Source: Janthinobacterium sp. CG3 (GTDB lineage: Bacteria > Pseudomonadota > Gammaproteobacteria > Burkholderiales > Burkholderiaceae_D). Taken from it: 64,000 nt of DNA. The notes beneath the pieces are model-generated. The model worked only from the letters and a program-made list of their open reading frames with translations, was not told the DNA's origin and did not search any database. The stretch is taken from the NCBI RefSeq assembly GCF_000344615.1, contig NZ_KB467824.1, forward strand, positions 2,475,963 to 2,539,962, written 5' to 3'. Positions 56,571 through 64,000 of the stretch are shown here, one piece after another (position 1 is the stretch's first letter; each line of letters starts with the position of its first letter). The position numbers and the translations under genes are program-made.

Positions 56571-57377
56571 ATGAGTGATCAATTTCCGGATCAAATCCAG
56601 ACCAGGCTATGGCAGGAAGTCCCCTGCGCCGACGACCCGTTCAGCGCCGACACCTGCCGCGCCGGCGGCTATGACGTGTACGGCGACCTGCTTGGCAAGA
56701 TCGGCTATATCGATTATTTGTACCTGCTGTTCAAGGGCGAACGCGCCAGCGCGCGGCAGGCGCGCACCCTGTCGCTGGTGGCCGTGGCGCTGGCCAATCC
56801 CGGCCCGCGCGACCAGTCGGTGCATGCCGCCATGGCCGCCGCCAGTAGCGGCAACCCGGCCGGTTCGACGCTGATGGCGGCCATCGCGGCCGGCGCCGGC
56901 TCGGGCGGCGGCGCGCGCGAAGTGCTGCTGGCAATGCAAGCCTGGCAGCTGTGCGGCACCGACCTCGGCGCCTGGTGCGCCCACCTTGCCAACCCGCCCG
57001 AGCCGCGCCCCAAGCTGTGGCCGCGCACGGGGCACGCACCCGGCTTTGCCGCGCATGGCGTCAGCTGCGCCAAACCGGTGCGGCAACTGCTGGACGCCTT
57101 GTGCGCCGACGCGCCGGGCGAACAATTGGCATGGCTGGGCGCCAACCGCGGCGCGCTCGAAGCGTCCACCGGCATCCCGCTGGCGCAGACCGGCGTCGTC
57201 GCCGCGGCCCTGACAGCCATCGGCCTGCGCCCGGAGGAAGGCGAAATGCTGACCCTGATGCTGCGCCTGCCCGGCGCCGCCGCCCACGCGCTGGAACAGG
57301 CCCAATTGGGCTTCCGGCATTTGCCCTTCTTCGAGCTGGCACTCGACAACGATCCCGCCCGCAAGGAGGCGCCATGA
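56571..57377 (+). CDS. citrate-synthase-fold protein A (divergent)
   Basis: The protein has 268 residues and resembles the small citryl-CoA lyase/citrate synthase group (PF00285-like): YDVYGDLLGKIGYIDYLYLL, LMAAIAAGAGSGGGAREVLL and the C-terminal RLPGAAAHALEQAQLGFRHL. By eye, GGGAREV aligns with the citrate synthase HGGANE motif, so the first catalytic His is Gly. It overlaps the next gene by 4 bp (ATGA), so the two are translationally coupled and likely form one complex. The reaction is unknown. Confidence 0.65.
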   Translation: MSDQFPDQIQTRLWQEVPCADDPFSADTCRAGGYDVYGDLLGKIGYIDYLYLLFKGERASARQARTLSLVAVALANPGPRDQSVHAAMAAASSGNPAGSTLMAAIAAGAGSGGGAREVLLAMQAWQLCGTDLGAWCAHLANPPEPRPKLWPRTGHAPGFAAHGVSCAKPVRQLLDALCADAPGEQLAWLGANRGALEASTGIPLAQTGVVAAALTAIGLRPEEGEMLTLMLRLPGAAAHALEQAQLGFRHLPFFELALDNDPARKEAP

Positions 57378-58186
57378 GCAAGAATCAGGTATTGGAACAA
57401 TTCGAAGGCCCGCTGCCGACCAGCATGGGCCAGTGCTTCCCCAGCGAACGCACAGTGTTTCGCGGACTCGACCTGCATACGGCGTTCGCCGAGGCCGACT
57501 GGTTCGAGCTGTATATCTTCAGCGTTACCGGGCGCCGCCTCGCGCGCGCCGAGCTGAAGGTGCTGCAAAGCGTCTGGGTGTACACCAGCTACCCCGACGC
57601 GCGCCTGTGGTGCAATCGCGTCGCCGCCCTGGCCGGCAGCAGCCGCGGCACCGCCGGCCAGGCTCTCGGCGCCGGCATCGCCAGCTCGGAAGGGGCGATC
57701 TTCGGTCGCCAGACCGAAACCGGCTCGGCCGACTTCCTGGTGCGGGCACTGGCCGGCGTCAAGGCCGGCGAAGCGCTGGAACAGGTGGTGCGCGAGGAGC
57801 TGAAACGCAATAAACGCATCATGGGCTATGGCCGCCCGGTCGCCACACCTTACGTCGACGAACGCATTCCGGTCACGCTGACGATGATGGCGCGCGAAGG
57901 TGTTGCCATTGGTCCACACTTCCAGTTGGCGCTCGAGATCGAGGCCATGCTCGAAAAAGTGCTGGGACGGCGCCTGCCGATGACCTACGCCGCGGTGGCC
58001 GTCGCACTGCCGCTGGACATGGGTTTCTCGGAGCTGGAATGCAATTTGTACATGCAACCAGGCTTCCTCGCCGGCATGATTCCCTGCTACATCGAAGCGC
58101 TGGAACGGCCCTCCGGCGCCACCTTCGCATTGCGCTGCGACCGCATCGCTTACACAGGTGTTGCTCCACAAACATGGGAAGAGTAG
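57374..58186 (+). CDS. citrate-synthase-fold protein B (divergent)
   Basis: The protein has 270 residues and is a second, distinct member of the same fold: FELYIFSVTGRRLARAELKV, AGQALGAGIASSEGAI, and the end LRCDRIAYTGVAPQTWEE. The segment KRIMGYGRPVATPYVDERIP aligns with KIMGFGHRVYK of citrate synthase, putting Arg at the second catalytic His. It begins at ATG 57374 inside the end of gene A, with AAGGAGG upstream. It may be a heteromeric partner of A, or use another mechanism. Confidence 0.65.
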   Translation: MSKNQVLEQFEGPLPTSMGQCFPSERTVFRGLDLHTAFAEADWFELYIFSVTGRRLARAELKVLQSVWVYTSYPDARLWCNRVAALAGSSRGTAGQALGAGIASSEGAIFGRQTETGSADFLVRALAGVKAGEALEQVVREELKRNKRIMGYGRPVATPYVDERIPVTLTMMAREGVAIGPHFQLALEIEAMLEKVLGRRLPMTYAAVAVALPLDMGFSELECNLYMQPGFLAGMIPCYIEALERPSGATFALRCDRIAYTGVAPQTWEE

Positions 58187-58286
58187 CTTTCCAGCACCAT
58201 TTGAGTACATAATATCCAGAAAATGCCACCCAACCCTTGCGGAAACTGAGTCAAGTCAGCGCCTGCGCACACCGGAAGCGTTGCCA

Positions 58287-60398
58287 ATGAATGTATATGC
58301 CGGAAAAATCAAGTTGATCACCGTGGCGCTCGGCATGGCATTTGGCAGCGCCAGCGCCCAGAGCACCGATGAAGAAGAGTTGGCGATGTCGTACGGCGAC
58401 GGCGCGCTCGTCAGCATTGCCACCGGCAGCGAACAGCCGCTGGCGCGGGTGCCGGCCGTGGCCTCGGTGATCACGGCCCAGGATATCGCGGCCATGGGCG
58501 CCACCGACCTCGACCAAGTCCTGGAAAGCGTGGCCGGCCTGCACGTGGCGCTCTGGTCGGCGCCGCTCAATCCGATCTACGCCTTCCGCGGCATCGTCAG
58601 CAGCTACAACACCCAGGTGCTGATGCTGGTCAACGGCGTGCCCATCACCTCTTCCTTCATCGGCAACCGCGGCCAGGCCTGGGGCGGCATGCCGCTTGAA
58701 AACGTCGCCCGCGTCGAAATCATCCGTGGCCCCGGTTCGGCCCTGTACGGCGCCGACGCGTTTTCCGGCGTCATCAACGTCATCACCAAGTCGGCGCGCG
58801 CCATCAACGGGCTCGAAGCGGGCGTGCGCGTTGGCAGTTTCCACAACCGCGACGCCTACGTCCAGTACGGCGGCGCCGTCGGCCCCGTGCAAACGGCGCT
58901 GTACCTGCGTGCCGGGCGCACCGACAGCCAGCACGGCGTCGTCGAAAAAGACGTGCAAAGCGGCCTCGACGCCCTGTTCGGCAGCCACGTCTCGAAGGCG
59001 CCCGGGCGCATCAACGCCGCGCGCGAGACGGCCGACGCGCGCCTCGAACTGGCTTACGACGAATGGCGCCTGCGCCTCTCCGCGCAGGACCGCAAGGTGG
59101 GCATCGGCGTCGGCCTGGCCGACGCGCTCGACCCTGAAGGCGTGGTGCCGGAAACGCGCGCCTACGCCGACCTCAGCTATACCAAGGACAACTGGCTGCC
59201 CAACTGGGATGTATTGGCCACGGCCGGCACCTACGACCTGCGCGAACGGGTCGCCAATCCCGGCCTGCGCTTGTTCCCGGCGGGCGCCTTCAACGGCGCC
59301 TACCCGAACGGGGTGATCGGCAACCCGGGCCACTCGGAACGCCATCATCACCTGAGCGCCACCGCCCTCTACACCGGCTGGAACGGCCACCGGGTGCGCG
59401 TCGGCGCCGGCTACCGGCTCGAAGACCTGCGCCGCACGACCGAATTCAAGAACTTCGATTTCGTCGTCGCGCCGGGCGTCGGGCCGTCGCTGGTACCGCT
59501 GCCGGGATTGGTCGATGCCGGCACCGATCCGAACCTGCTGTATATGCAGCCGCACAAGCGCAACCTGCGCTACGCCTTCGTCCAGGACGAATGGCGGCTG
59601 GCCAAGGACTGGACCCTGACGGCCGGCGTGCGCCACGACCGCTATTCCGATTTCGGCGGCACCACCAACCCGCGCCTGGCGCTGGTGTGGGACGCCAGCT
59701 ACAACGTTATCGTCAAGGCGCTGCACGGGCGCGCCTTCCGCGCGCCGACGTTCATCGAACAATACTCGCGCAACAACCCGGTCAATGTGGGCAATCCGAA
59801 CATCAAGCCCGAAACGATCGCCATGAACGAGCTGGCCTTCGCCTGGCAGCCGCTGACCGCGCTGCAGACCAACCTGAGTCTGTTTCGCTACCAGATGAGC
59901 GACATTATCGTCGCCACCACCAACCCGGACCCCAGCACCGGCAAGACCTACCAGAACTCGGGCGACCAGTCCGGCCGCGGCGTCGAGCTGGAGGCGAACT
60001 GGGATGCGGCGCGCACGCTGCGCGTTACCGGCCACTTTTCGCTGCAAAAATCGACCGACCAGGCCAGCGGCAAGGACGCCGGGCTGGCGCCGCAGCGGCG
60101 CCTGTTCGGCCGCGCCAGCTGGCAGCTGGCGTCCAACTGGCAACTGGGCGGCATCGTCAACCACGTGGCCGACCGCGCCCGCCAGCCGGGCGACAACCGG
60201 CCGCGCGTGGCCGACTACACCACGCTCGACCTGACCTTGCGCCACCAGAAGGCGTTCGGCAACTGGGACCTGCGCGCAACCGTGCTCAACGTGTTTAACC
60301 GCGACGCGCGCGAACCGAGTTTCGCGCCGGGCAATATCCACTTCGACATCCCGCTGCCGCGCCGCGCGCTCAACGTCGAACTGGCGTATCGGATGTAG
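58287..60398 (+). CDS. TonB-dependent outer-membrane receptor
   Basis: The protein has 703 residues. The signal peptide (1-23, FGSASA), plug domain (about 45-165, with SVITAQDIAAMGATDLDQVL and IRGPGSALYGADAFSGVINV) and beta-barrel to the end (LNVELAYRM) are complete. The segment SYGDGALVSIATGSEQPLARV near the N-terminus is the typical lead into the plug of the colicin-I-receptor-like group. It is 100 bp after the citrate-synthase-like pair on the same strand, so it may import a product made by the locus or an iron-chelate. The substrate is unknown. Confidence 0.92.
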   Translation: MNVYAGKIKLITVALGMAFGSASAQSTDEEELAMSYGDGALVSIATGSEQPLARVPAVASVITAQDIAAMGATDLDQVLESVAGLHVALWSAPLNPIYAFRGIVSSYNTQVLMLVNGVPITSSFIGNRGQAWGGMPLENVARVEIIRGPGSALYGADAFSGVINVITKSARAINGLEAGVRVGSFHNRDAYVQYGGAVGPVQTALYLRAGRTDSQHGVVEKDVQSGLDALFGSHVSKAPGRINAARETADARLELAYDEWRLRLSAQDRKVGIGVGLADALDPEGVVPETRAYADLSYTKDNWLPNWDVLATAGTYDLRERVANPGLRLFPAGAFNGAYPNGVIGNPGHSERHHHLSATALYTGWNGHRVRVGAGYRLEDLRRTTEFKNFDFVVAPGVGPSLVPLPGLVDAGTDPNLLYMQPHKRNLRYAFVQDEWRLAKDWTLTAGVRHDRYSDFGGTTNPRLALVWDASYNVIVKALHGRAFRAPTFIEQYSRNNPVNVGNPNIKPETIAMNELAFAWQPLTALQTNLSLFRYQMSDIIVATTNPDPSTGKTYQNSGDQSGRGVELEANWDAARTLRVTGHFSLQKSTDQASGKDAGLAPQRRLFGRASWQLASNWQLGGIVNHVADRARQPGDNRPRVADYTTLDLTLRHQKAFGNWDLRATVLNVFNRDAREPSFAPGNIHFDIPLPRRALNVELAYRM

Positions 60399-60470
60399 GC
60401 GCGACAAACACGTCGCGCGCTCCAGCCCCGGCTTTTTGCCTTTGCTTGATTTTCAGCGCCGTCGGCACGC

Positions 60471-61712
60471 TCATTCAACGCCAGACAACCCTACTTCCCC
60501 CACCACGCCAGCCAGCAGTTGGGCGCTGCCGCAGGCCAGCGTCCAACCAAGCGCGCCGTGGCCGGTGTTGACGAACACGTTCGGCACAGAGGTCCGGCCG
60601 ATGATCGGCGCGCCGCCCGGCGTGGCCGGCCGCAAGCCGGCCCAGGGCGCCACACCGGCCGCCGCGTCCCCGTCGTCCAGCGCCGGGAACAGGCGCCGCG
60701 CCTGCCGCGCCAGCGCCTGCCAGCGGCGCTGGTCCAGGCTCAGGTCGGCGCCGACGATGTCGACCCGCCCGGCCACGCGCAGGCGCGCGCCAAGGCGCGC
60801 GTAGACGATTTTATTGGCCAGGTCGGTAACGCTGACCGACGGCAGGCCGGCCGCCGGGTCGGCCGCGAACGTGACGCTGTAGCCCTTGAGCGGATAAATC
60901 GGCAGCGCAAAGCCCATCTGCGCGGCGCTCTTGACGCTGCCGACGCCGTTGGCCAGCACGAAGGCGTCGGCGCCGATATCGCCCGCCGGCGAGCGCAACG
61001 CCACTACCCTGCCGCCCGCCATGACGACGCCGTCGACGGCCGTGTCGAGCGCGAAGCGCACCGGATTCGCCTGCAGCGCCAGCGCCGCCGCCAACTGCTG
61101 GCAAAATTCCCCGCAATCGCCGACCTGCTCGGACGGCGTGTAGACGCCGCCCGACCAGCGCGCCCGCGAGGCCGCCAGCGCCGGCTCGATGTCGACGCAG
61201 CGCCCGGACGACAGCACCTGCTGCTCGCAACCCAGGCCGCGCTGCACCTCGACCTGGCGCCGCGCGGCCTCCAGCGCGGCCGCCGACGCCAGCATCACCA
61301 GCTTGCCGGCGCTGCGCAGGTCGAACTCCAGCTTCAGTTCACGCTGCAGCTCGGCCAGGCAGTCACGGCTAAAAAAGGCCAGCCGCAGCAGCTCGGCGGT
61401 GGTGCGCGCCGACGCGCCGGCGTTGCAGGCCATCAGGAAGCGCGCGATCCAGCGCCACTGCGCGGCGTCGAACGCCGGCCGCCAGCTCAGCGGCGAATCG
61501 CGGTGCAGCAGGTACTTCGGCAGGTTGCGCCATACCGAGGCGTCGGCCAGCGGCGCCACGTAGGAATAACTCAGCTGGGCGCCATTGGCCAGGCTGGCGC
61601 CCTGCCCGACCCGCGCGTGCGCGTCGACCACGCTCACCTCGTGGCCGCGGCGCGCCAGCGCATAGGCCGAAGTCAGACCGACAACGCCGGCCCCGAGCAC
61701 GCATATTTTCAT
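60471..61712 (-). CDS. dadA: D-amino acid dehydrogenase small subunit
   Basis: This FAD flavoprotein of 413 residues has the N-terminal dinucleotide-binding motif CVLGAGVVGLTSAYALARRG, GASLANGAQLSYSY and the C-terminal GLRPATPGGAPIIG and NTGHGALGWTLACGS. It oxidises D-amino acids to 2-oxo acids and passes electrons to the quinone pool. ATG 61712 (MKICVLGAGV) is fixed by the motif. Its start overlaps the stop of a decayed puuD by 4 bp, evidence of a former operon. Confidence 0.93.
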   Translation of the reverse strand: MKICVLGAGVVGLTSAYALARRGHEVSVVDAHARVGQGASLANGAQLSYSYVAPLADASVWRNLPKYLLHRDSPLSWRPAFDAAQWRWIARFLMACNAGASARTTAELLRLAFFSRDCLAELQRELKLEFDLRSAGKLVMLASAAALEAARRQVEVQRGLGCEQQVLSSGRCVDIEPALAASRARWSGGVYTPSEQVGDCGEFCQQLAAALALQANPVRFALDTAVDGVVMAGGRVVALRSPAGDIGADAFVLANGVGSVKSAAQMGFALPIYPLKGYSVTFAADPAAGLPSVSVTDLANKIVYARLGARLRVAGRVDIVGADLSLDQRRWQALARQARRLFPALDDGDAAAGVAPWAGLRPATPGGAPIIGRTSVPNVFVNTGHGALGWTLACGSAQLLAGVVGEVGLSGVE

Positions 61713-62148
61713 GATTGCCACCTCGATTCCATCCGTACTTCCCGGTACGCCCGCGCGGCCCGCACCAGCGCCGCGAAAAAATCGCCCTCGCAGGCGTTGG
61801 CCAGGCACTCGGGATGCCACTGCACACCGGCGCAAAAGGCCTGCCGGTCGACCTCGACCGCCTCGACCACGCCGTCGTCGGCCAGCGCCGTCATGGCCGG
61901 CATCGCGCTGCCGGCCATGACGTCCCGGTGGCGCAGGCTATTTACTCGGCAGCGCCCGACGCCCAGGATGCGCCGCGCAGGCGGCGGCCATCGACCAGGT
62001 TGACGGCGTGCGCCCCCAGCTTACACGGCGCGCTCTGTTTATGCTCGACGCGCGTGCCGACGTCCGCCGGACCGAGGCCGACGCCGGCGACCCGCGCCAG
62101 GCCACCACGGTTGCCCCAAAGCTGGTCGACACCAAGGTCAACGCCCCA
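61709..62148 (-). pseudogene. puuD: decayed gamma-glutamyl-GABA hydrolase (PuuD-like)
   Basis: The last 70 or so codons (ALADDGVVEAVEVDRQAFCA then GVQWHPE) keep the His/Glu end of the class I amidotransferase triad. Further upstream, in another frame, pieces such as VDLGVDQLWG and VEHKQSAPCKLGAHAV match the middle of PuuD, with a stop at 61942-61944 and a deletion between. The N-terminal half with the nucleophilic Cys is not recognisable. The enzyme is dead, but its end still overlaps the dadA start. Confidence 0.65.
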
Positions 62149-62161
62149 GGGGACAGACCCT

Positions 62162-62287
62162 AATGCCGCAAAGTTAAGGATGGTCGGGTTAGCCGGAACG
62201 GCGTAACCCGACTGGCGTCGGCAGCGGCTCGACGCCGGATTACGCTGTCGCTCATCCGGCCTACGCAAGCCTAACTTAGCGGTATGA
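62162..62287. repeat. double-hairpin repeat with terminal inverted repeats (copy 7)
   Basis: The unit starts AATGCCGCAAAGTTAAGG and ends CCTAACTTAGCGGTAT, which are imperfect inverted repeats of each other. Between them is the double hairpin GGTCGGGTTAGCC...GTAACCCGAC and CGGATTACG...CATCCGGCC. It is the most complete copy of the family in the window. Confidence 0.75.
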
Positions 62288-62729
62288 GGGTCAAACCCCG
62301 AGGATCCGGCTCCGCCGTTGGCGGGCGTCACGTAGAGCGCCGCTGTGGGTGCCCGTGCTGTCCATATTCATTGTTGTCCGTTGCAAAATGGGGGGTGTAA
62401 GCCGGAACCGCCGGAAATTCCGTCACCCAAACCAATCCAGAATCCAGACATGAACGTATCCGGGTCGATGAGCCTGCCGTTGCCCTGGAATTTGAGCGGT
62501 CGAACACGATAATGTTGCCACGCAGGCGAACAATTGGCGCTGCGTGAAGACGTTGGATACGCGCACCTTGGTATGGATCCCCGGATTAGTCGAGGACGGC
62601 CCTTTTCACGAATGAAGAGAGTTGTTCAAACCGCCTGCGGGCGTTATCGCACATACGTAATGGGGTATCCGGCTTATTGTGTTCATTCTTGGGCATATGT
62701 GTCCATCCTCCCCGAACAAGGAGCCAAAT
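62288..62729. other. spacer without recognisable gene
   Basis: About 440 bp of mixed composition. Open frames exist but are short, overlap the following gene and have no familiar content. A short AAGGAG at 62718 is the ribosome-binding site of the next gene. Confidence 0.4.
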
Positions 62730-63092
62730 ATGAAAACTACGACATCAGCACCCTCTGCACAAGCCCTGAATATGCAGTCCTGCATCGACGCTTGTTCATC
62801 GTGCCACCAAGTCTGCCTGCAAATGGCCATGAATCATTGCCTCGACAGCGGAGGAAAACACGTTGAGCCGGAACACTTTCGGCTCATGATTAACTGCGCT
62901 GATATCTGCCAGACTTCGGCCAATCTGCAGCTGAGCGGCTCCACCTTCAGTAGCCAGCTGTGCGAGTTGTGTGCCAACGTGTGCGAAGCATGCGCCGATA
63001 ATTGCCGCACTCTGGACGGCATGGAAGACTGCGTTCGCGCCTGCCAAGCGTGCGCCGCCAGCTGCCGCAGCATGGCCACGATGAAGCACTGA
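62730..63092 (+). CDS. cysteine-rich four-helix-bundle copper-binding protein (Csp-like)
   Basis: The protein has 120 residues. Repeated Cys-x2/3-Cys spacing (CIDACSSCHQVC, CADICQ, LCELCANVCEACADNC, CVRACQACAASC) puts many cysteines along four amphipathic helices. This is the pattern of Csp copper-storage proteins (DUF326) that bind Cu(I) in the bundle core. No signal peptide is seen, so it is probably cytosolic (Csp3-like). The start is ATG 62730 behind AAGGAG. It is followed 25 bp later by a DUF305 gene, probably as one operon. Confidence 0.85.
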   Translation: MKTTTSAPSAQALNMQSCIDACSSCHQVCLQMAMNHCLDSGGKHVEPEHFRLMINCADICQTSANLQLSGSTFSSQLCELCANVCEACADNCRTLDGMEDCVRACQACAASCRSMATMKH

Positions 63093-63117
63093 CCACTCGA
63101 CGGACAAGGAGAATCGT

Positions 63118-63516
63118 ATGATTTTGAAGAACAATAGGATCGGTCCGGTACTGGTCCCCTCACTAGCTCTCGCGCTGGCCACCGCCATGCCACTACCCGC
63201 GTTCGCACAGTCCGCTTCTGCCATGCCCACCCATAGCGCGATGGCGGCGCCATCGACGGACGTCGGGATGAAAATGCGGAAGTCAATGGATGATATGCAT
63301 GAAAAGATGGGCCAGATGAAAATGTCCGGCGATGTCGATCATGATTTCGTAATGCTGATGAAATCACATCATCAGGGCGCCATTGAAATGGCTCAGATGG
63401 AGGTCGATTCTGGCAAAGATGCCGCTGCGATCAAGTCGGCGAAGAAGATTATTTCGGCGCAAAAGAAGGAGATCGCCGCGTTCGACGATTGGCTCAGCAA
63501 ACATCCCATGAAGTAG
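63118..63516 (+). CDS. exported DUF305-family protein
   Basis: The protein has 132 residues. The signal peptide (about 1-30, LALATAMPLPAFAQ) is followed by a Met/His-rich helical domain with MHEKMGQMKM, HDFVMLMKSHHQGAIEMAQM and ISAQKKEIAAFDDWL. DUF305 proteins are ferritin-like and often sit with copper-resistance genes; the Met and His residues could bind Cu. AAGGAG lies 8 bp before the ATG. It is the second gene of a two-gene copper-type operon. Confidence 0.85.
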   Translation: MILKNNRIGPVLVPSLALALATAMPLPAFAQSASAMPTHSAMAAPSTDVGMKMRKSMDDMHEKMGQMKMSGDVDHDFVMLMKSHHQGAIEMAQMEVDSGKDAAAIKSAKKIISAQKKEIAAFDDWLSKHPMK

Positions 63517-63541
63517 CATACGGTGGGCGATGTCCGGGGCC

Positions 63542-63568
63542 GGGGTCGGACCTCGCGGGTACGACCCC
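63542..63568. repeat. GGGGTCGGACC...GACCCC repeat
   Basis: This is an imperfect palindrome of the second repeat family, between the DUF305 gene and the kinase gene. Confidence 0.5.
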
Positions 63569-63703
63569 GGGCAACGGGCCGGGGATTCCATGCAGCATTG
63601 CATTATTGTTTTAATGAAATGCAGCAGGACGGCACATTGAATGAAAATTTTCGCAACTACGGGACTCAATAAAATCGCTGAGCGGTGGCGCCCAGCGGTT
63701 TGC

Positions 63704-64000
63704 CTATCCGGGGTAGCCGGTGATGTCGGCGATGTCGCGGTACAGCGGTTGCAGGCGCGCGTACATTTTGGTGTAGACGCGGCGGTATAACTGGTCGTAG
63801 ATTTTGCTGTGCCGCGGGTCCGGCTGGAACACCCGGCCCGGCCGCGTCATGCCCGCCACCGCCGCCGCGAAATCCGGGTACAGGCCGAGGCCGACGGCGG
63901 CGTCGATCGCCGCGCCCAGCGCCGAGCTTTCGTAGACGTGCGCGCGCGCCGCCGGCAGGCCGAAGATGTCGGCCGTCAGTTGCATCGCCGCGTCGCTTTG
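63704..64000 (-). CDS. FGGY-family carbohydrate kinase, C-terminal part
   Basis: About 98 codons are visible, entering from the right edge of the window (SDAAMQLTADIFGLPAARAH). The segment ESSALGAAIDAAVGLGLYPD is the end of the second actin-like domain of FGGY sugar kinases, with a typical helical tail IYDQLYRRVYTKMYARLQ. The substrate cannot be told from this part. A Met inside the visible part is not the start. Confidence 0.8.
   Translation of the reverse strand, partial: QSDAAMQLTADIFGLPAARAHVYESSALGAAIDAAVGLGLYPDFAAAVAGMTRPGRVFQPDPRHSKIYDQLYRRVYTKMYARLQPLYRDIADITGYPG

Noticed and set aside
62534-62866. 110-codon plus-strand frame overlapping the Csp-like gene
   Set aside because: It overlaps the start of the Csp-like gene in another frame and has no ribosome-binding site or motif.

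Overview
The window looks like a chromosomal segment of a high-GC betaproteobacterium of the Oxalobacteraceae, in the Massilia/Duganella/Janthinobacterium group. This is inferred from an elongation factor P with Arg at position 32 next to its rhamnosyltransferase EarP, the DUF3460-scpA-panC gene order, an flhDC-controlled flagellar and chemotaxis locus, a PEP-CTERM protein, and a genome-wide style of palindromic intergenic repeats. No species can be named from the sequence alone.

Layout. 1-885 is the end of an ISAs1-family insertion sequence, stopping about 20 bp short of the promoter of an initiator tRNA gene. 1.2-13.7 kb holds housekeeping and accessory genes: a secreted phosphoesterase, DbpA helicase, aquaporin Z, a large GGDEF/EAL receptor, a Tat-exported amidase, and efp-earP. 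13.9-17.2 kb holds six tRNA genes (four Glu, two Ala) in two terminator-ended groups next to gltX. 17.4-29 kb holds divergent lysR/lysA, apbC, metG, an exporter, scpA, panC and small metabolic genes, with scars of an IS3-type element and of a secreted protein gene.

29.5-43.8 kb is mostly one minus-strand motility region: flhD, flhC, a membrane-anchored methyltransferase, motA, motB, a CheZ-like protein, cheY-like, cheA, cheW, a chemoreceptor, cheR, cheD, cheB and cheY. An EAL/HDOD gene lies beyond it. The locus stops after cheY, where cheZ and flhBA would often be expected. 44.5-54 kb holds htpG with a near-consensus heat-shock promoter, a PEP-CTERM protein, a MocR regulator divergent from an exporter, a Rid-family protein beside an aminotransferase, and a REC-PAS-GGDEF response regulator.

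The most unusual region is 54.4-60.4 kb: a thiamine-diphosphate enzyme, the stub of a short-chain dehydrogenase, two overlapping genes for small citrate-synthase-fold proteins whose catalytic histidines appear replaced, and a TonB-dependent receptor, all on one strand. It may be a small biosynthesis-and-uptake locus for a polycarboxylate-type compound; that function is inference. The window ends with dadA behind a decayed puuD, a copper-type pair (cysteine-rich four-helix protein and DUF305 protein), and the C-terminus of a FGGY sugar kinase.

At least two families of short palindromic repeats are scattered between genes throughout. Starts were chosen by ribosome-binding site, family length and N-terminal motif. 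Domain boundaries are approximate and family assignments were made by eye.
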